A stretch of 64,000 nucleotides of DNA from Adenophora triphylla var. japonica (taxonomy: Eukaryota; Streptophyta; Magnoliopsida; Asterales; Campanulaceae), in the NCBI GenBank assembly GCA_022495995.1, contig JAFEMH010000752.1, positions 372,001 to 436,000 of the forward strand, written 5' to 3'. This document shows, piece by piece, positions 42,337 through 55,579 of this stretch (positions are counted from its first letter, which is position 1; the number at the start of each line of letters is the position of its first letter). The notes under the pieces are model-generated. The model was not told where the DNA came from. It searched no databases and saw nothing but the letters and a program-made list of their open reading frames with translations. A program made the position numbers and the translations under genes.

Positions 42337-44114
42337 TGTAAGTACCCAGATCTGGCTCATGCCTTCCGGTTAAAGTTCCCTGGCAGTTCCCCAAACTTTC
42401 ATAAAGTTTAGGGGCAATTCGGGAACTTTTCCAAACTTTCCAAGGGAGGAAGGACATGCTAGGAATTAGAATTCCAAACAGGACCTCGCAAGAAAGAAGC
42501 TTCCAAGCTGCCACCTTGCATGAATCTAGAAACATGCTGACACGACGGTGGATAACGCCGGGCAGCTTCTTTTGCCATGGATTCACGCTGGGCGGCTTCT
42601 TTAGGAAGCACACAGATGCCTATAAATAGAGGCCTCCTCTATTCATTTTAACAATAATCTTTAGGTACTGTTACTTTGCCAAAATCACAACACAAAATTC
42701 CAGTGACCAAAATCACTCAAAACTCACCTCTCTCATACATAAATCCTACCCTAATCTATTCCTAAATAGGAAAATCCCCTTGGGATATAGAGAAAATCAA
42801 TATTGGTAATCTCTCCTTCCTTTACCCTTGATTTACTCTCATATTATCTTGCTTTACTTATTACTTGTCTTTTATATGCATTTATTATCTTAAAGTTTCC
42901 ATCTTTGCAATGTAACCATCATATTCCCACTCCCCCTACACAAAGGATTCATTGGAGATCCTCTCCCAAAGGTGAACAAGGTTCCACGAGTGGCTTGTTC
43001 TAGGGAAGATCTACCATATGATGATGTGATTTCCCTTTACTTTTATGTCTAAAAATGCAATCTTTATTCATATTATGTCATCTCCTTCCCTTGACCTAGC
43101 TTTTCAAGGATTGTCCACCTTATGAGGTCTTAAAGGACATTGGAAAAGCCATGAAGGCCATCCCCTTTACATTATGTCTTTAGTTTAATGATACTCATTG
43201 TATTGTTCCTATAAAAATGCAATCTTTACTTTAAAGTTGTTTCCCCATGTCCCTAGAGTTGGATCTTTCTCTCCGAGGATTGTCTAAAAGCCTTCTAAGG
43301 CACAAAAAGACATAGGATGAGTATAAAGATCCAATCTTTATACCCCTTTCCCCTAGTCCCTTGGTTCTTGGTGCATTCCGTGGTGAGGATCGGTGTAAAG
43401 ACTCCATCTTTACATCGTTTCAACCATAAAAATGCCACAATCTTTGTCCCTTTAGAAACCGATGGATCTTAGTCCCAACATCTCCGATAATCACGTGAGA
43501 CGAACATAAAATGTCCCTACGAATTGTTATCGTCTCAAGATGTAGGATTAATGGGCAAAGATTCATCCTTTTCTAAAGAGTCTCATTCTTGGACTTAAAG
43601 ATGAGCCCCTTTTGATCACATGTGACTAAATCCCCGAGGAATTCTAGATTGAGACATACCAAGGCTATTATGCCTATCATGGTTGATTAATCTAACGGGA
43701 GGGTAGAAAAGTCCCGTAATGATGATCACAAGTCTAAAATGAGCACGAGATCAAAATCCCGAAAACATCAAATTCAAGGTATCCCGAGCTAAAGCCTTCT
43801 TAAATGGTTTATATGTCCGTCAGATAAACTTGGCACATTCCTTTCTCTTTTTAAATCACGCATGCACACGAGCACACCAACAAGCACAAACTTCGAATCT
43901 AGGAAGACTTGCTTTTGCAAGGCTCCTTGGGTGAACGCCAAACGTTCTTCCCAAGGAGTAACTTAACCTTCGGACCCTTATTCATTTTTTCAAAGTTTTG
44001 AGGAAATCAAAATAGCGTGGCAACTCCGTTTTTCAATAAAACCGGTGTCTTCAAACTGAGGTGAACGGCGACCCCTTTTTCGTAAAAAAGGAAAATGATT
44101 TTTTCCGGGGGCCA
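42337..44114 (+). repeat. Ogre family D 3' LTR, copy 2 (about 1778 bp)
   Basis: Counterpart of 18355-20131 with very few differences, including TATAAATA near 42621 and both conserved hairpins (43906-43957). Confidence 0.8.
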
Positions 44115-45828
44115 CATTCACAACATTGGCAGCAACTAACTGCTCATCAGGAAACTCATCTGTTAGTTTTAGTTCATCTTTTACATGTATTAACCGACTC
44201 AAATGATCAGCAACCCGGTTCTATGTTCCACTTTTGTCTTTGATTTCAACATCAAACTCACTCAACAACAGTATCCACCGCATCAAACGTTGTTTCTTTC
44301 TTTGTCATTAGATACCTTAAGGCTGCATGATCAGAGAAAACCACAACCTTGTCACCCAATAGATATGACCGGAACTTTTCTAATGCGAATACCACTGCCA
44401 AAATTTCCTTCTCTGTAGTGGAATAATTCTGTTGTGTTGTTGTCACTGTCATAAATGTGTAGTAAATGGCATGAACACGCTTTTCTACCCGGTGACCAAG
44501 CTACGTATCCAACCGCATAATCATTCGCATCACACATTATTTCAAATGGTAGACTCCAGCTTTGGTGACCGAATGATTGGAGGAGATATCGGTTGCTCTT
44601 TCAATTATCTAAATGCATTTTGACACTCCTCATCAAACTCAAAAACCACTTCTTTCTCGCAACAATCCGCACAAAGGTTGTGCTATCTTTGAAAAATCCT
44701 TTATGAACCGCCAAGAAAAGAATGGACCTCCCGCACACTTGCGGGTGGTAAGGAAGAGATTGAATGACATCAACTTTAGCTTTATCTACCTCTATTCCTT
44801 TAGCAAAGACACCATGCCCTAAAACTATACCTTGTTAAACCATGAAATGGCATTTTTCATAGTTCAAAACAAGGTTAGTTTCCTGGCATCTTTCCAACAC
44901 AAGTGTCAAATTTTTCAAACAATGATCAAAAGAGTCTCCATGTACAGTAAAATCATCCATAAAGATTTCCATGATACGTTCCACAAAATCTGAAAAATAT
45001 ACTTACCATAAGCCTCTGAAAAGTGGCAGGCGCATTACACGTCCCAAATGGCATTCTTCTGTACGCAAAGGTTCCAAATGGGCACGTGAATGTTGTTTTC
45101 TCCTGATCCTCTGGGCGATAGCAATCTGAAAGTACCCTGAGAAACCGTCTAGAAAACAATAAAATGCATGACCTGCCAATCTTTCTAACATTTGATCAAT
45201 AAATGGAAGTGGAAAATGATCTTTACGAGTTAAAGCATTTAATCTTCTAAAATATATACACTATCAATTCCTGATTTCATTCTCTACAACTGTGATACCT
45301 GTCTTCTTTAGAACAATTTGAATGGGGCTAACCCATTCACTATCTGAGATTGGATAAATCACTCCAGCTTAGAGTTATTTAATAACCTCTTTTTTCACCA
45401 CTTCCATCATCAAGGGGTTCAATCTTCTTTATGGTTATTAAACTGGTTTGGCCCCATCCTCAAGCAAAATGCGATGCATATAGGTGGATGGACTAATGCC
45501 TTTGATATCAGCTATAGTCCAGTCAATAGCACTCTTGTGCTTTTTCAGAACATTCACTAACTTTATTTCTTGCTCTTGCTTCAGTTGGTTAGATAATTAT
45601 AGGCAATGTACTATTGTCCCCAAGATAGACATACTTGAGGTGATATGGGAGAGGTTTCAGCTCCAAATGTGGAGCTTGTATAACAGAGGGTAAAATATTC
45701 TCGTTAGGTAAGGACAATTCAAGATAATAAACTTTACTCACTGTTTTCAGCTTTGCAAATGAGTTCATCTCCTGTAGTATAACCTGCATTTCATCTCCCA
45801 ACGCAAATTTATTAGATTCTACAAACAA
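44115..45828 (-). pseudogene. pol: Athila reverse transcriptase / RNase H, copy 2, broken
   Basis: RT pieces at 45828-45589 and 45191-44953 match copy 1 (PFGTCNAPATFQRL). RNase H at 44537-44258 reads FALEKFRSYLLGDKVVVFSD and HAALRYLM, and is less damaged here because the 20-bp duplication of copy 1 is absent. The motif MCDANDYAVG is in another frame. No integrase. Confidence 0.78.
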
Positions 45829-45959
45829 GTGTTCGCGTGTAGCGACATCAAGTTTGTCTTCACCACCAACTGCAAATGCATCATGTACTATTGATTCACC
45901 CTAAAAATTTCACTCAGCATGATCTACCTCCTGACCATCCACTTTGAGGAAACATCTTG

Positions 45960-46760
45960 ATTTACGTCTTGAACTAACGCCTTGAATCATCTATTGTGTA
46001 TTTCTCTACTTTTCAGGGAATAAGTTACGATTTGAAATGGGATAACCTTATCTTTGAAGACCTTGTCAAAGGTTTTAAACTTCATAAACGGCCATTGTTT
46101 GGGGTAGAAAAATCAGCATCCTGGCATTCCATCCTGATGTTACATTACAACCTCTTGACCGTACAACCTGAGCATACAACCTGACGTTTCATCTTGAGCA
46201 CACAACTTGATAGTACGAACCTAAGTTCACATGCTGCAGTGCTGTTATTTTGAGCCTATTTTCTAGGAACCGATATCAAAACATGGAGCAAGAAAAGGGG
46301 CAATTATGGACCAAGTCAACTATCAATCATTATCTACATTTACTTCCTAGACACAAATGAAGGAGGAAGATTAGGAACCGTTATGACAAACATGAGACCA
46401 AGTCAAAGATCATTATCTACATTTATGTTACTTTATCTAGTATTTAAACTAGAATAGCAACACATATGTAATCACTTGCACCAACAATACAAAACACACA
46501 CTACACCAAGAACACACACTCAGAACACTCACATTTTCGTAATACCATCTGTACTCAAACTCACACTCCGATCATCATAGTAATAAAATTCCATTGTTTC
46601 GAGGTTTTATGCTGGTGAACAAGTTGTTCAATGGCTTTTCTCGTTAATTTCTTTGTCTCTTTATATTGAATTTACATAGTTATATTCCATGGTGCCCTAT
46701 TCTCATCCTCGAGGTCAAAGTGCTTAAATTTGACCGAAACAACTATAACATCGATGTAGT
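45960..46760 (+). repeat. LTR-like insertion in Athila, copy 2
   Basis: Counterpart of 21990-22815. It differs at 46116-46195, where the ACAACCTGA repeats are fewer. The text GGTTTTATGCTGGTGAACAA (about 46602) keeps a form closer to 25710 (GCCGGCGAACAAGTTG) than copy 1 does. Confidence 0.4.
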
Positions 46761-47331
46761 CAACAGAATAAACAAAATGATCAACATTAAGAAGTTTCAT
46801 TGCATTATAGATATTGAACTTGACTTCTTCACCAGCAAATTGCATGGTTAAGGTCCCTGTATCAACATCTATTTTTGTTTTTGTTGTTTTTATGAATGGC
46901 CTTCCTAAGAGAATACTCGTTGAATTATCAGTATGTTCCATGTCCAGCACATAAAAGTCAGCAGGGAAGATTAGTTTTTCATTAACTTGGACAAGAACAT
47001 CCTCTATTAATCCTTTTGGATAAGTATTTGATCTATCAGCTAACTAAATTACTACCCCTGTCTTTTCCAAAGGACCAAGATTAAGAGCAGAGTATATGGA
47101 ATATGGCATAACATTTATGGATGCTACTAAATCTAGCATGGCTTTTTGAATATTTGTTCCACCAATTGTGCAAGGAATGGTAAACATGCCTGGATCCTTA
47201 CACTTCTTTGACAGGTCTTTCTTTATCAATGTTGAGACATTCTCTCCTACAACTATCTTTTCTTTTCTGTTCACTCTTTGTTTTCTTTTCAAAGTGCACA
47301 ACTCTTTCAAAAATTTAGCATAGCGAGACAC
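46672..47331 (-). pseudogene. Athila protease region, copy 2, broken
   Basis: Frame 47331-47044 repeats DPGMFTIPCTIGG and LDLVASINVMP. Frame 46950-46672 carries the second hallmark STSILLGRPFIKTTKTKID and DTGTLTMQFAGEEVKFN, continuous in this copy. The active-site glycine is valine in both copies. Confidence 0.78.
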
Positions 47332-47825
47332 TTGTTTTATAGCATCAAACAGTGGAATGTTTACCTCGCATTTTCGAAAAGTTTAATACAAGTCAACATT
47401 ACTTTCATATCTTTTATCATAAGCTAAAGCATCAGGAAAAGGGGGTACAAGTTCATACTCACCAGCCGCAAAAGACTTACCTTTCTCCACATTCTTTTAT
47501 GAAACTTATTATTTTAGAGCATGAGTTTCGGTTGAGATGTCTTCTTCTACTGCTTGAGTTATTGGGATGGACTATTTGCTTGTCACTAATTCTAATTCCT
47601 TTCCACTCCGCAAAGTTATTGCACCTCGGCATTCTCCTTGGGATTCACAACAGTTTGAGCAGGTAATTTTACCAAAATTTGTGCTTCTAATTGGCTAATA
47701 GTTGTGGCCATTTGGCTCACTTTGTTTTCCAAGTTACGAATGCTTCTTTGAAGTATTTTACTGAAACTTCTCCCTGTTAGCAGCAAGTTCCTTTATATTA
47801 GCTTGCGTATTGATGGCAAGCTCCT

Positions 47826-49025
47826 TTACCGGATCCTCAAGAGATGTGCCTGCTTCATTATTCTGCACTGTTGGGCGTGGGCGTGCCATGAACTGGGACT
47901 GATACTGCTGTAAGTTATTCGGGGCTTGATTAGTTGCAACGTTTCCATAATGCAGGTTAGGATAATCTCAAAATAATGGTTATATGTATTAGAGAAAGGA
48001 TTATAATTCCTCTGTGGTTGTCCTGTAAATCCTCCAATAGCATTAGCTTGTTTCATGGTTCCTTCTTGAAGTGTCGGCACATATCAGTTGCATGCCTTAC
48101 AGATGCACAAAATTCACAGGCTCGTACTCCTTCAACTCGGCCTAATGCCATTTGACGAACAAGAGATGTTAAATCGTTAAGTCTTTCTCAATATTGACAT
48201 TTACCTCATTAACACTCCTGGAGGAAGTATCAGATCTCATCCCAAATTGTTGGGAGTTTGATGATATGTTCTCAATCAACTCTCAGGCTGCATTGGGAGT
48301 TTTATCCACAAGTACTCCGCCACTGGCTGCATCTATCATGTTCCTTTTAGTTACCAAAAGCCCTTCATAAAAGTATTGGATGAGGAGTTGGTCACTGATT
48401 TGATGGTGTGGACAGCTAGCGCAGAGCTTTTTGAAACGCTCCCAATTTTCATGTAAGTCTCTCCTTCATGTTGGCGAATTCCACAAATTTCTTTCGGGAT
48501 ACTTGCAGTCCTTGAAGCTGGGAAAATCTTTTCAAGGAAAATCTTCTTCAATTCGTTCCAAGTGGTGATGCTTCTAGAGGGTAAGTAGTATAACCAATCT
48601 TGGGCAACCCCCTTTAAAGAAAACGAAAATGCTCGCAACTTGATTTGCTCTTCCGTAATGCTAGTGGGTTTCATGCTGGTGCATACCACATGAAATTCCT
48701 TCAAGTGCTTATGAGGATCCTCACCTGCGGAATCAGAAAAACTTGGCAAAAGATGGATTAGCCCAGATTTTAACTCAAAAGAGTCATTTTCAGCTAAAGT
48801 GGGAAAATTTATGCAATGAGGTTGCTCCTCCATGGCAGGAGAAGCAAGTTGTCTCAAAGTTTGATTTGCAGCAGCCATTATATTAAATTGCTCAGTTTGA
48901 GAATCAGAAATAGGACGTGGGCACGCTCTTTCTGTTCTAATTTGCTTTCTTATTTTTCTCACTGTTCTTTCAATCTCAGGATCAAAATATAAATCAATAT
49001 GTTTAATTGAACGTGTAACGTGCAT
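47826..49025 (-). pseudogene. gag: Athila gag, copy 2, frameshifted
   Basis: ATG at 49025; 224 codons nearly identical to copy 1 (differences such as EEFNKMAAA versus EQFNIMAAA). The frameshift after RQHEGETY is the same, followed by the remnant at 48080-47826. Confidence 0.85.
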
Positions 49026-49038
49026 ACAAATTAAAACT

Positions 49039-49055
49039 CCCTGGCAACGGCGCCA
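49039..49055 (-). other. Athila primer binding site, copy 2
   Basis: TGGCGCCGTTGCCAGGG on the minus strand, as in copy 1. Confidence 0.88.
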
Positions 49056-49060
49056 AAATT

Positions 49061-50920
49061 TGGTCGTGCCCTCGTAAATACCAAATTAATACCCTAAATC
49101 CCTCTACAATAATGTAGTATAGAAAGTACGGATCGATCCCACAAGGAGTTCTAATGCACAAAACCAGATCAATTAAACAGAAAAAGGGGGGTGGGCTGGT
49201 TGGATGATAATGTTGGGCCCTACATTTTTCAGTCAATATGTTTTACAACTTACGCCTAACAACTTGGTACTAACAACTTGAGTTGTTCTATTTACAACTT
49301 GGCCCTCTGCAGGTTGGGACGCAGTAACGCTTTTCCTATTTTATAGGACATGTGCCGGAGGAAATAAAGACCAGTTCAACCACGTTTCTTCAGCAATGGA
49401 CCTTATCTTTTCCCTCAAACAATAAATGGCGAATATATCTCTATGTGATCAACCTCTTCCCCGATTTTATAGGCGCATAATCCTTCTTTGTTAATTAGTT
49501 TTATTTTGAGGTATAAAAGGGAGAGATACACTGTATTTACACACACGTTCTTCACTAGCTTAAGCTCCCTTTTTCATACGCTCTTAGCATTGTAATCTCA
49601 AGAGAATTCTTAGTAAACTTTCGGTCAAGGTAGGAGCCAAATCCTCCCGGGGTTTTATGCCGGCGAACAAGTTGTTCAAGGGCTTTCCCTAGTCAACAAA
49701 CCTTTCGTGTCCATTTCTATTCAATTTGATAATCATTGTACCTAGATTCATATCACTTTAGTCACTTTTCTTCTCATCTAATTCGCTTGTTGAAATTTGA
49801 CCAAAATAATTATAATAATAAAGGTAAAAATAACTAATTTCAAAGACAAACTAAACTTTGAGAATTTATCAGATTAAAAGGGTTCTTGGTTTACGGTCAC
49901 CTGTACCATTAGAATTATAATTGATCATTGGAACAAAAATACTCAATGAATCCGTTACAAATACTTGTTGTGATAATTATCTATCTTTTCATATGATCAG
50001 TTAATCAGAAACATGCAATCTAATTAACCCTACTTACTTAATGACCTAGGATACGATCCTTGGTTTCAATCAAGTAAGAGCATAAAAAATTTAAAAGATC
50101 AACAAGACAGGACAATTTAACCTACGAGATTCAATTTAATCCATGTAATTTCTTTTCAAAGAACACTATGATTTCTAACGCATCAAATCAAATAGTTCTT
50201 ATGCTACAATGGCAAAAACAGATGAATTACAAATCCACTATTAACCTAGCAAGAAATTAATTCAAACAAACAACTAACTGCGCATGTTTAGAGATTCATA
50301 AGAAAAAATCTGAAGTGTTGAAAACCTGAAAGAAATTACTACTTGAAATTAATTCAACGAAAGTGAAACATAGGTTCCTCACAAATCTTAGGCTCCAATG
50401 GAAGGATTCCTTCAACCAAGAATAGAGGGGCTTTAGCTACTCATATCTATGGAAAAATACTTCAGTCAAAGGATCCAAAAAAAAAACATGTCTGATCTCT
50501 GATGTTCCAAACGTGGGAAGGGGGGTCCCTTTTTGTATAGGAGTCCTCCTAAAACAAACTAATATTATCCTATTTTAAACAAAACTCTATCCTAACAAAC
50601 TTCAGTTTTTCTATCTCTTTTAAACCCTCCTTACTTCCTGAAATATCTCTTGGAACGATTCAAGTCTTTAACGCTATATGGATTCCCGTTTGCAATTAAT
50701 TTCACGTCAATTAAATAGATACTTCAGTTGGAACATAGGACGTGGCCACGTTCTGTACAGCAGTCTGTCCTCCTTGCACCAGCTTCTCTTTAATATCTTA
50801 CTTTGGCCTCCTTGTCTTTCCTGGTTCAAAACACACAAAAAATCCATCAGTTTGTAACAAAATAAAACACAAAAGGAAATAATTTGATACTTAAAATATA
50901 CAATATATAAGCTCTTATCA
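49061..50920 (-). repeat. Athila 5' LTR, copy 2 (1860 bp)
   Basis: Counterpart of 25115-26971, with the same TGATAAGAGC start and the same internal TATA-containing insertion. Several small indels around 50170-50520. Confidence 0.75.
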
Positions 50921-50956
50921 GCTACCATGAAAAATGGCTTACTGGGGTGGCAAAGT

Positions 50957-51312
50957 AACCCTTCGATCCCTCTGATTATAGCCATATACCCTATTCCCAC
51001 TTTTAAAAGTAAGGCTTGTCTTTTGACAACCTTGCTACTCCCAAGTGTTGATGTCGTTCGTACCGTATCCCCATCACCAATCGATGTGGCATCTAACAGC
51101 ACATCCCATCACAAGTCATCCCAAGTTGGTGCTTCGAGGAGTAGCTTCACAAGTCTGATGCCACGTCCAACATCTATGAACGAGCACATCCCATCACAAG
51201 TTATGCCAAGTTGGTGCTTCGAGGAGCACCTCCACAAGTCTGAAGTCAAGGATGTCTACTAGGGCGACACCCTATCCGACCGTCTGTCAAGTCGAGGATG
51301 CCTATGGGGCGA
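50957..51312 (+). repeat. Left arm of the foldback element, copy 2, truncated by copia
   Basis: Counterpart of 27008-27363, with the same 9-base flank TGGCAAAGT (50948-50956). The copia LTR starts at 51313, and GGCGA (51308-51312) is the expected left target duplication. Confidence 0.85.
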
Positions 51313-52701
51313 TGTTAGTCAAATATATGCTTAGGCTTAGAATTGCTTAAACCCAATCATAACAAGCATTAATGAGGACCCCTAATTTAGTTAGATCAAA
51401 ATAGAATTTTTCTATGTACCATAGGATCCCTTAGTGCTAGTGCCAAGTGTTTTTGCTATGTATTTTTCTCAAGATTTGAAGACTTGAAGACCTGAGAATT
51501 TCCATCAGCAATGTGTGAGTTACCGGTTGGAGTCAGTTACCGGTCAAAGCTTCACTTACCGGTTGGTTGAGTATCTTACCGATTGAGTTACCGGACCGGC
51601 ACCTCTGTTACCGGCCATGTTACTTTACCGGTTAAAGCTTACTCTTCAAGCTTCCTCTTGTTAGCAGCTTGCCGGTGCATTAATTGCTCCCAACTACCAA
51701 GCCATCAACTTTAGCTAAAGTTGGTAAAGCAAGCATGCTGACATGACATCTCTCGCAAAGAAATCGGCACCTTCTTTGAGAATGTCAAGTAACCGGTACT
51801 CACGAGCCCCATCTATCTCTCGAAATCCTCTCTATCCAAATCTCGGGCATTTAATGCAAGGATCTTCCCATTTAATGCCCGCCACCCAAGTCATCATTGC
51901 AACCTCTTCAAAGACAACGGCTCCTTTTCAAAGTTCACTATAAATAGCTTTCCAGGAGCATTGAAGAAGGTTGGGTGCATTTATGATTCTTGAGAGTGAG
52001 TTGCTTTGAACTACCAACCTGCACATTCTCTAGTTCAAGGCATTCAAAGCAAGTCCCATATTCACTAGACATCTCTGTTAGGACTTATTCACTGGCACCT
52101 CAATCAATTTTGTAGTGTTCCTCCATTAGACTACTTATGGAATACATTGATTGATTCACACACAACACCCTAGAGAAATCACGGCTTGTGAGCACATCTC
52201 TAGAAAACACCAGGTCTTTATTGTAGCACGACCCATTAGTGGTCACCTCTAGTTTGGCAAGCCTTTCAATCATTGGCTTGCAACTTGTAATAGGTAGAAT
52301 CCATTAATAAAGTAGTGCACCTTCACAAATCCAAGTTCGACCAAACTTGGTAGAGGACGTAGCGCTTATTTAACACCGTGAACCTCTTCAAACAATGTGT
52401 CATTTATTGCTTTGCTTGTTTTCTGTTGTGTAGTCGTAATCGCTGATAATCTCTCAACCGGTCACAACCTATTGACTTTACTTACTTGCTCACTTTGTTT
52501 GTCTTACTTGGAAATAATTTTGTCTTGTCTTGCATGATATTTTTGTCTTACCGGTTTGCCTATTTCTCTAAACCGAAAACTTAATTTCCGCCGTGCAAAT
52601 CACTTACCTAAGCTAAAGTTTTTCAAAAGAAGTTTTAGCTAAAAGTTTTAACAGGCTATTCACCCCCTCTAGCCTCGATTCCTACCATTTGGGACCTAAC
52701 A
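51313..52701 (+). repeat. Copia 5' LTR (1389 bp)
   Basis: TGTTAG...CTAACA gives perfect 6-bp inverted ends. A TATA box (TATAAATAG) is at 51939-51946. A cluster of TTACCGGTT-like sites lies at 51520-51640. Confidence 0.88.
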
Positions 52702-52702
52702 A

Positions 52703-52720
52703 TTGGTATCGTAGCTAGCA
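52703..52720 (+). other. Copia primer binding site
   Basis: TTGGTATCGTAGCTAGCA follows the LTR. TGGTATC..AGC resembles the initiator-Met tRNA complement (TGGTATCAGAGC) typical of copia elements, with changes. Confidence 0.7.
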
Positions 52721-52772
52721 ATTTTCGAAAATCATTTTTCCAAGCTTAACCGCTTGAATTGCCAATTCCAAA

Positions 52773-53939
52773 ATGGCAGAAAATCATGCAAACATACAAC
52801 TTGACATCCGTTCCCATGTTGAACGATAACGAATTTCCAAGTATGGAAAAACAGAATCATGCGGTACTTGGATTCAATAGATGATAGGTTAACTACCGTA
52901 GTCGAGATGGTCCCATAACACCCTTGAAAATCAATCTTGCAACCAGAGCTCCCAAAACTCCTCTCATGGATCATGCGAGATAGAGAGTTCGAACAAGATT
53001 TTGAGGTTTATGAAACTTATGTGCCAAAACCACGAGAAGAATGGATCGAGGATGACAAACCGTGTGACTCCTTGGACGTAAAAGCTTTGCACATCATAAC
53101 CTCAGACTTGATGACAGATCGTACAAACAAGTACAATGCTATGAGACCGCTCAACAAGTGTGGCGTAGTCTTCTCGCATACTTTGAAGGAGATCAAGTGG
53201 CCAAGGACAACAGACTCTACAAAAGTGTTGCCGAAGTTTGAGTCCTTCAAGAAGAATCCAAATGAGACAATGAAGGAAACGTACGACCGATTCTCGCGAG
53301 GTGAGTAACTCTTGTGCATCTTTAGGTAGAGTCTATACCATGAAAGACCTAAACATGAGATTCCTCAATTCTCTTGGAGACTTGTGGCATGTGAAGGTCG
53401 CTATTTTGAAAGAGTGCCGTGACTTGAATGTTACTCATATCCGTAACATTGTGTCTACTTTGTTCTTATATGAGGAAGAGCTCAACCGGCCGAGTGGAGT
53501 GCAAAAACAATTTAAAAATTTATCTCTGCCACTCGGCATCGAGATCTTCCCCGGTTCTTCTATGCTTACCACCCAAACCACTACCGTTGACTCTCCCTCA
53601 ATATCTCACCTCAACCAACTCAAGCCAATACCTCAACTAGTACACCTCTTGAGGTAGAGGATGAATTTGTCGCATTTGCTAGAAATTACAAAAGGTTTAA
53701 GGATTTTAAGAAATCTCACAAAGAAATCATTCCAACCCAAATCCTCATCTTTCCATAGATCTCGAAACTATCAAAGAAAAGGCCAAACCTCAACCTCAAC
53801 CGATGGTAAAAATGCCCAAGGTGAGCTTGTGTGTTACAATCGTAGAAAACCCGGCCATTTTGCCTCCAAATGCCCTCAACCGAAATATGAATTTCGAGGA
53901 AGAAACCGTTCAAGAAATTTCCTAGATCTAAGAGTTTAG
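52773..53939 (+). pseudogene. gag: Copia gag (UBN2-type) with first zinc knuckle, broken
   Basis: ATG at 52773 gives 18 codons and a stop. Further pieces: 52937-53308 with NPNETMKETYDRFS, then in another frame 53301-53600 with NSCASLGRVYTMKDLNMRFL and HIRNIVSTLFLYEEELNRPS, matching the UBN2 gag pattern. The knuckle at 53831-53874 reads CYNRRKPGHFASKC; the second cysteine of the CCHC motif has become arginine. Not functional. Confidence 0.78.
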
Positions 53940-55560
53940 TTGCGGAGGATGCAACTGAAAAGGCTTTACCTGTTTGGTTTGAGACCGACTCGAGAATGAG
54001 GAAGCCGACTTTGCCGACTCGATGAAGATGCCGATGTCGCTTTGTTGCAATGGATGGAACTTATGATAAACCCATCTCTCTACAAACTCCTATATTTAGA
54101 CACCCCAACTCCAATGAACAATCATCTTATGTTGACCGGACTCCACCTATGAGATCTCCTTGACATACTTTGATGATCCCATTCCTATTCCCAAGGTAGA
54201 TGCGGTGCAATCCATATAACTTCAAAATTCAAAACATAGGTGGATCCCTCTATGGTCAGCCCAAAACCATGCCCACTCTCGCACCGTTGATGCAACCCAT
54301 TCAACCGACCTATCAAGCTCAAGCCTTACCGATCGCTACCTATCAACCGATGCTTGAGAACCGACCGATTCACTTAAAGCCTCTAACCGAGCCTAACCCC
54401 GAACCGATATCATCACTACCAAATTTTGATCCCAATTTTGAACCATCATCCTCTTCCCCTCACCTCTACCGTTGACCCTATGCCCAATATGTCAAAGTCT
54501 CGAAATGGCAGAGGTGATGAATGAGCTCTTCTCCGATTTTGAAAAATTAAACGAAGCTCACAAAATTATGGCCGATAATTTCAAAATAAACTCTGCTGAA
54601 AATGACTCTTTGAAAGCCGAAATAAAAGATTTGAAAGAAAGCAAGCTAGAGTTAATTCAAGCTTAAAAAGGACAATCAAGAACTCACCGAGAGACCGAAC
54701 ATTTCTGTTTGTCAAATTGCCGATCTTGTGTCAAGAAATAATTCTCTTTCTAAAACTATTGACACTTACACAAAATCCCGAGCCGCTATGGAGACTATCA
54801 TACAAGATCGATGTCTCCAAACCGAGATGTTACATCCGGAATAAGTTTTACCTCCAAAGAAGTAAGGAAAATGACAAAGAATAACAAACCGGTTACCAAG
54901 TCTGCCTCTCGAGAACTTGATGGGTAAATTTGATGATGCTCAATCCAAATTGATTAAGAGAGAATTAACTAAACCTTTCAAAGTCGTTCCACACACCTAT
55001 CCCAAGGGAAGAGAACAGATGAAAGCTTATTTGGGCAAAAACAAATCCCAATGGACCGAGGTAGCCGATCCCGAGCTAGGACAATATGTTCCACTCGGTG
55101 ATGGAAAAAGCAAAGGTGGAATTAAAATTGTTAACCAGGTGCCGGTAAGGAAACTACAACCGTAAGGAAGCCATCACCGGTAAGGGACAAACCGGTCGAC
55201 AACCGTCACCGGTCAACCAACCGGTGAGGGCTCCCCAACCGGTAATAGGTCTTCCAAACCAAGGCAACCGGCCAACAAAGCTAAACCCATCGCCTTCGTC
55301 CCCAAAGGATCTGCTTTCGTCCAATCGCTTAATCCTCTCAAGCATTGGCAAAATTGAACATCAATTCATCTAAGCCTCCTCACCATCTTCTAATAAATGT
55401 GTGAACTGTGGTTTTATTGGTCACAAGGCTTATGAATGCCTCTTGAAGCACCTATCTGGACCCACTGAGTCTAAAAGCTCGTGTGGTGGCTGTGGTATGG
55501 CCGCCAAAGAGGAACTAACTCTTTGGACCCAAAAGAATAAGGGGACCATAAGCTTACCGC
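53940..55560 (+). pseudogene. gag: Sirevirus gag C-terminal region: proline-rich, coiled coil, second zinc knuckle
   Basis: 54200-54475 is proline-rich (EPNPEPISSLPNFDPNFEPS). 54501-54666 is a coiled coil (MNELFSDFEKLNEAHKIMAD, LKAEIKDLKESKLEL). 54917-55165 has KPFKVVPHTYPKGREQMKAY. The second CCHC knuckle CVNCGFIGHKAYEC at about 55397-55438 is intact. Extended gag with coiled coil and second knuckle before protease is typical for Sireviruses. Pieces are in different frames. Confidence 0.65.
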
Positions 55561-55579
55561 TTTTATTTCAGAATGCTTA

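Larger units (their letters stand above)
44115..50920 (-). mobile_element. Athila element, copy 2, truncated and decayed
   Basis: Same layout as 20132-26971: LTR 50920-49061, primer site 49055-49039, gag, protease, LTR-like insertion, RT/RNase H, and truncation by the Ogre LTR. It shares the protease glycine-to-valine change and the gag frameshift with copy 1, so the decay is older than the duplication. Confidence 0.85.
39386..51312 (+). repeat. Tandem duplication, unit 2 (visible part, interrupted by copia)
   Basis: Parallel to 15402-27360, starting inside PMD exon 2 and ending in the left foldback arm, where a copia LTR starts at 51313. The homology does not end naturally; the rest of unit 2 would lie beyond the copia element. 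Small differences include a shorter ACAACCTG repeat run (46130-46195), lack of the 20-bp RNase H duplication, and variants in the minisatellite. Confidence 0.85.
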
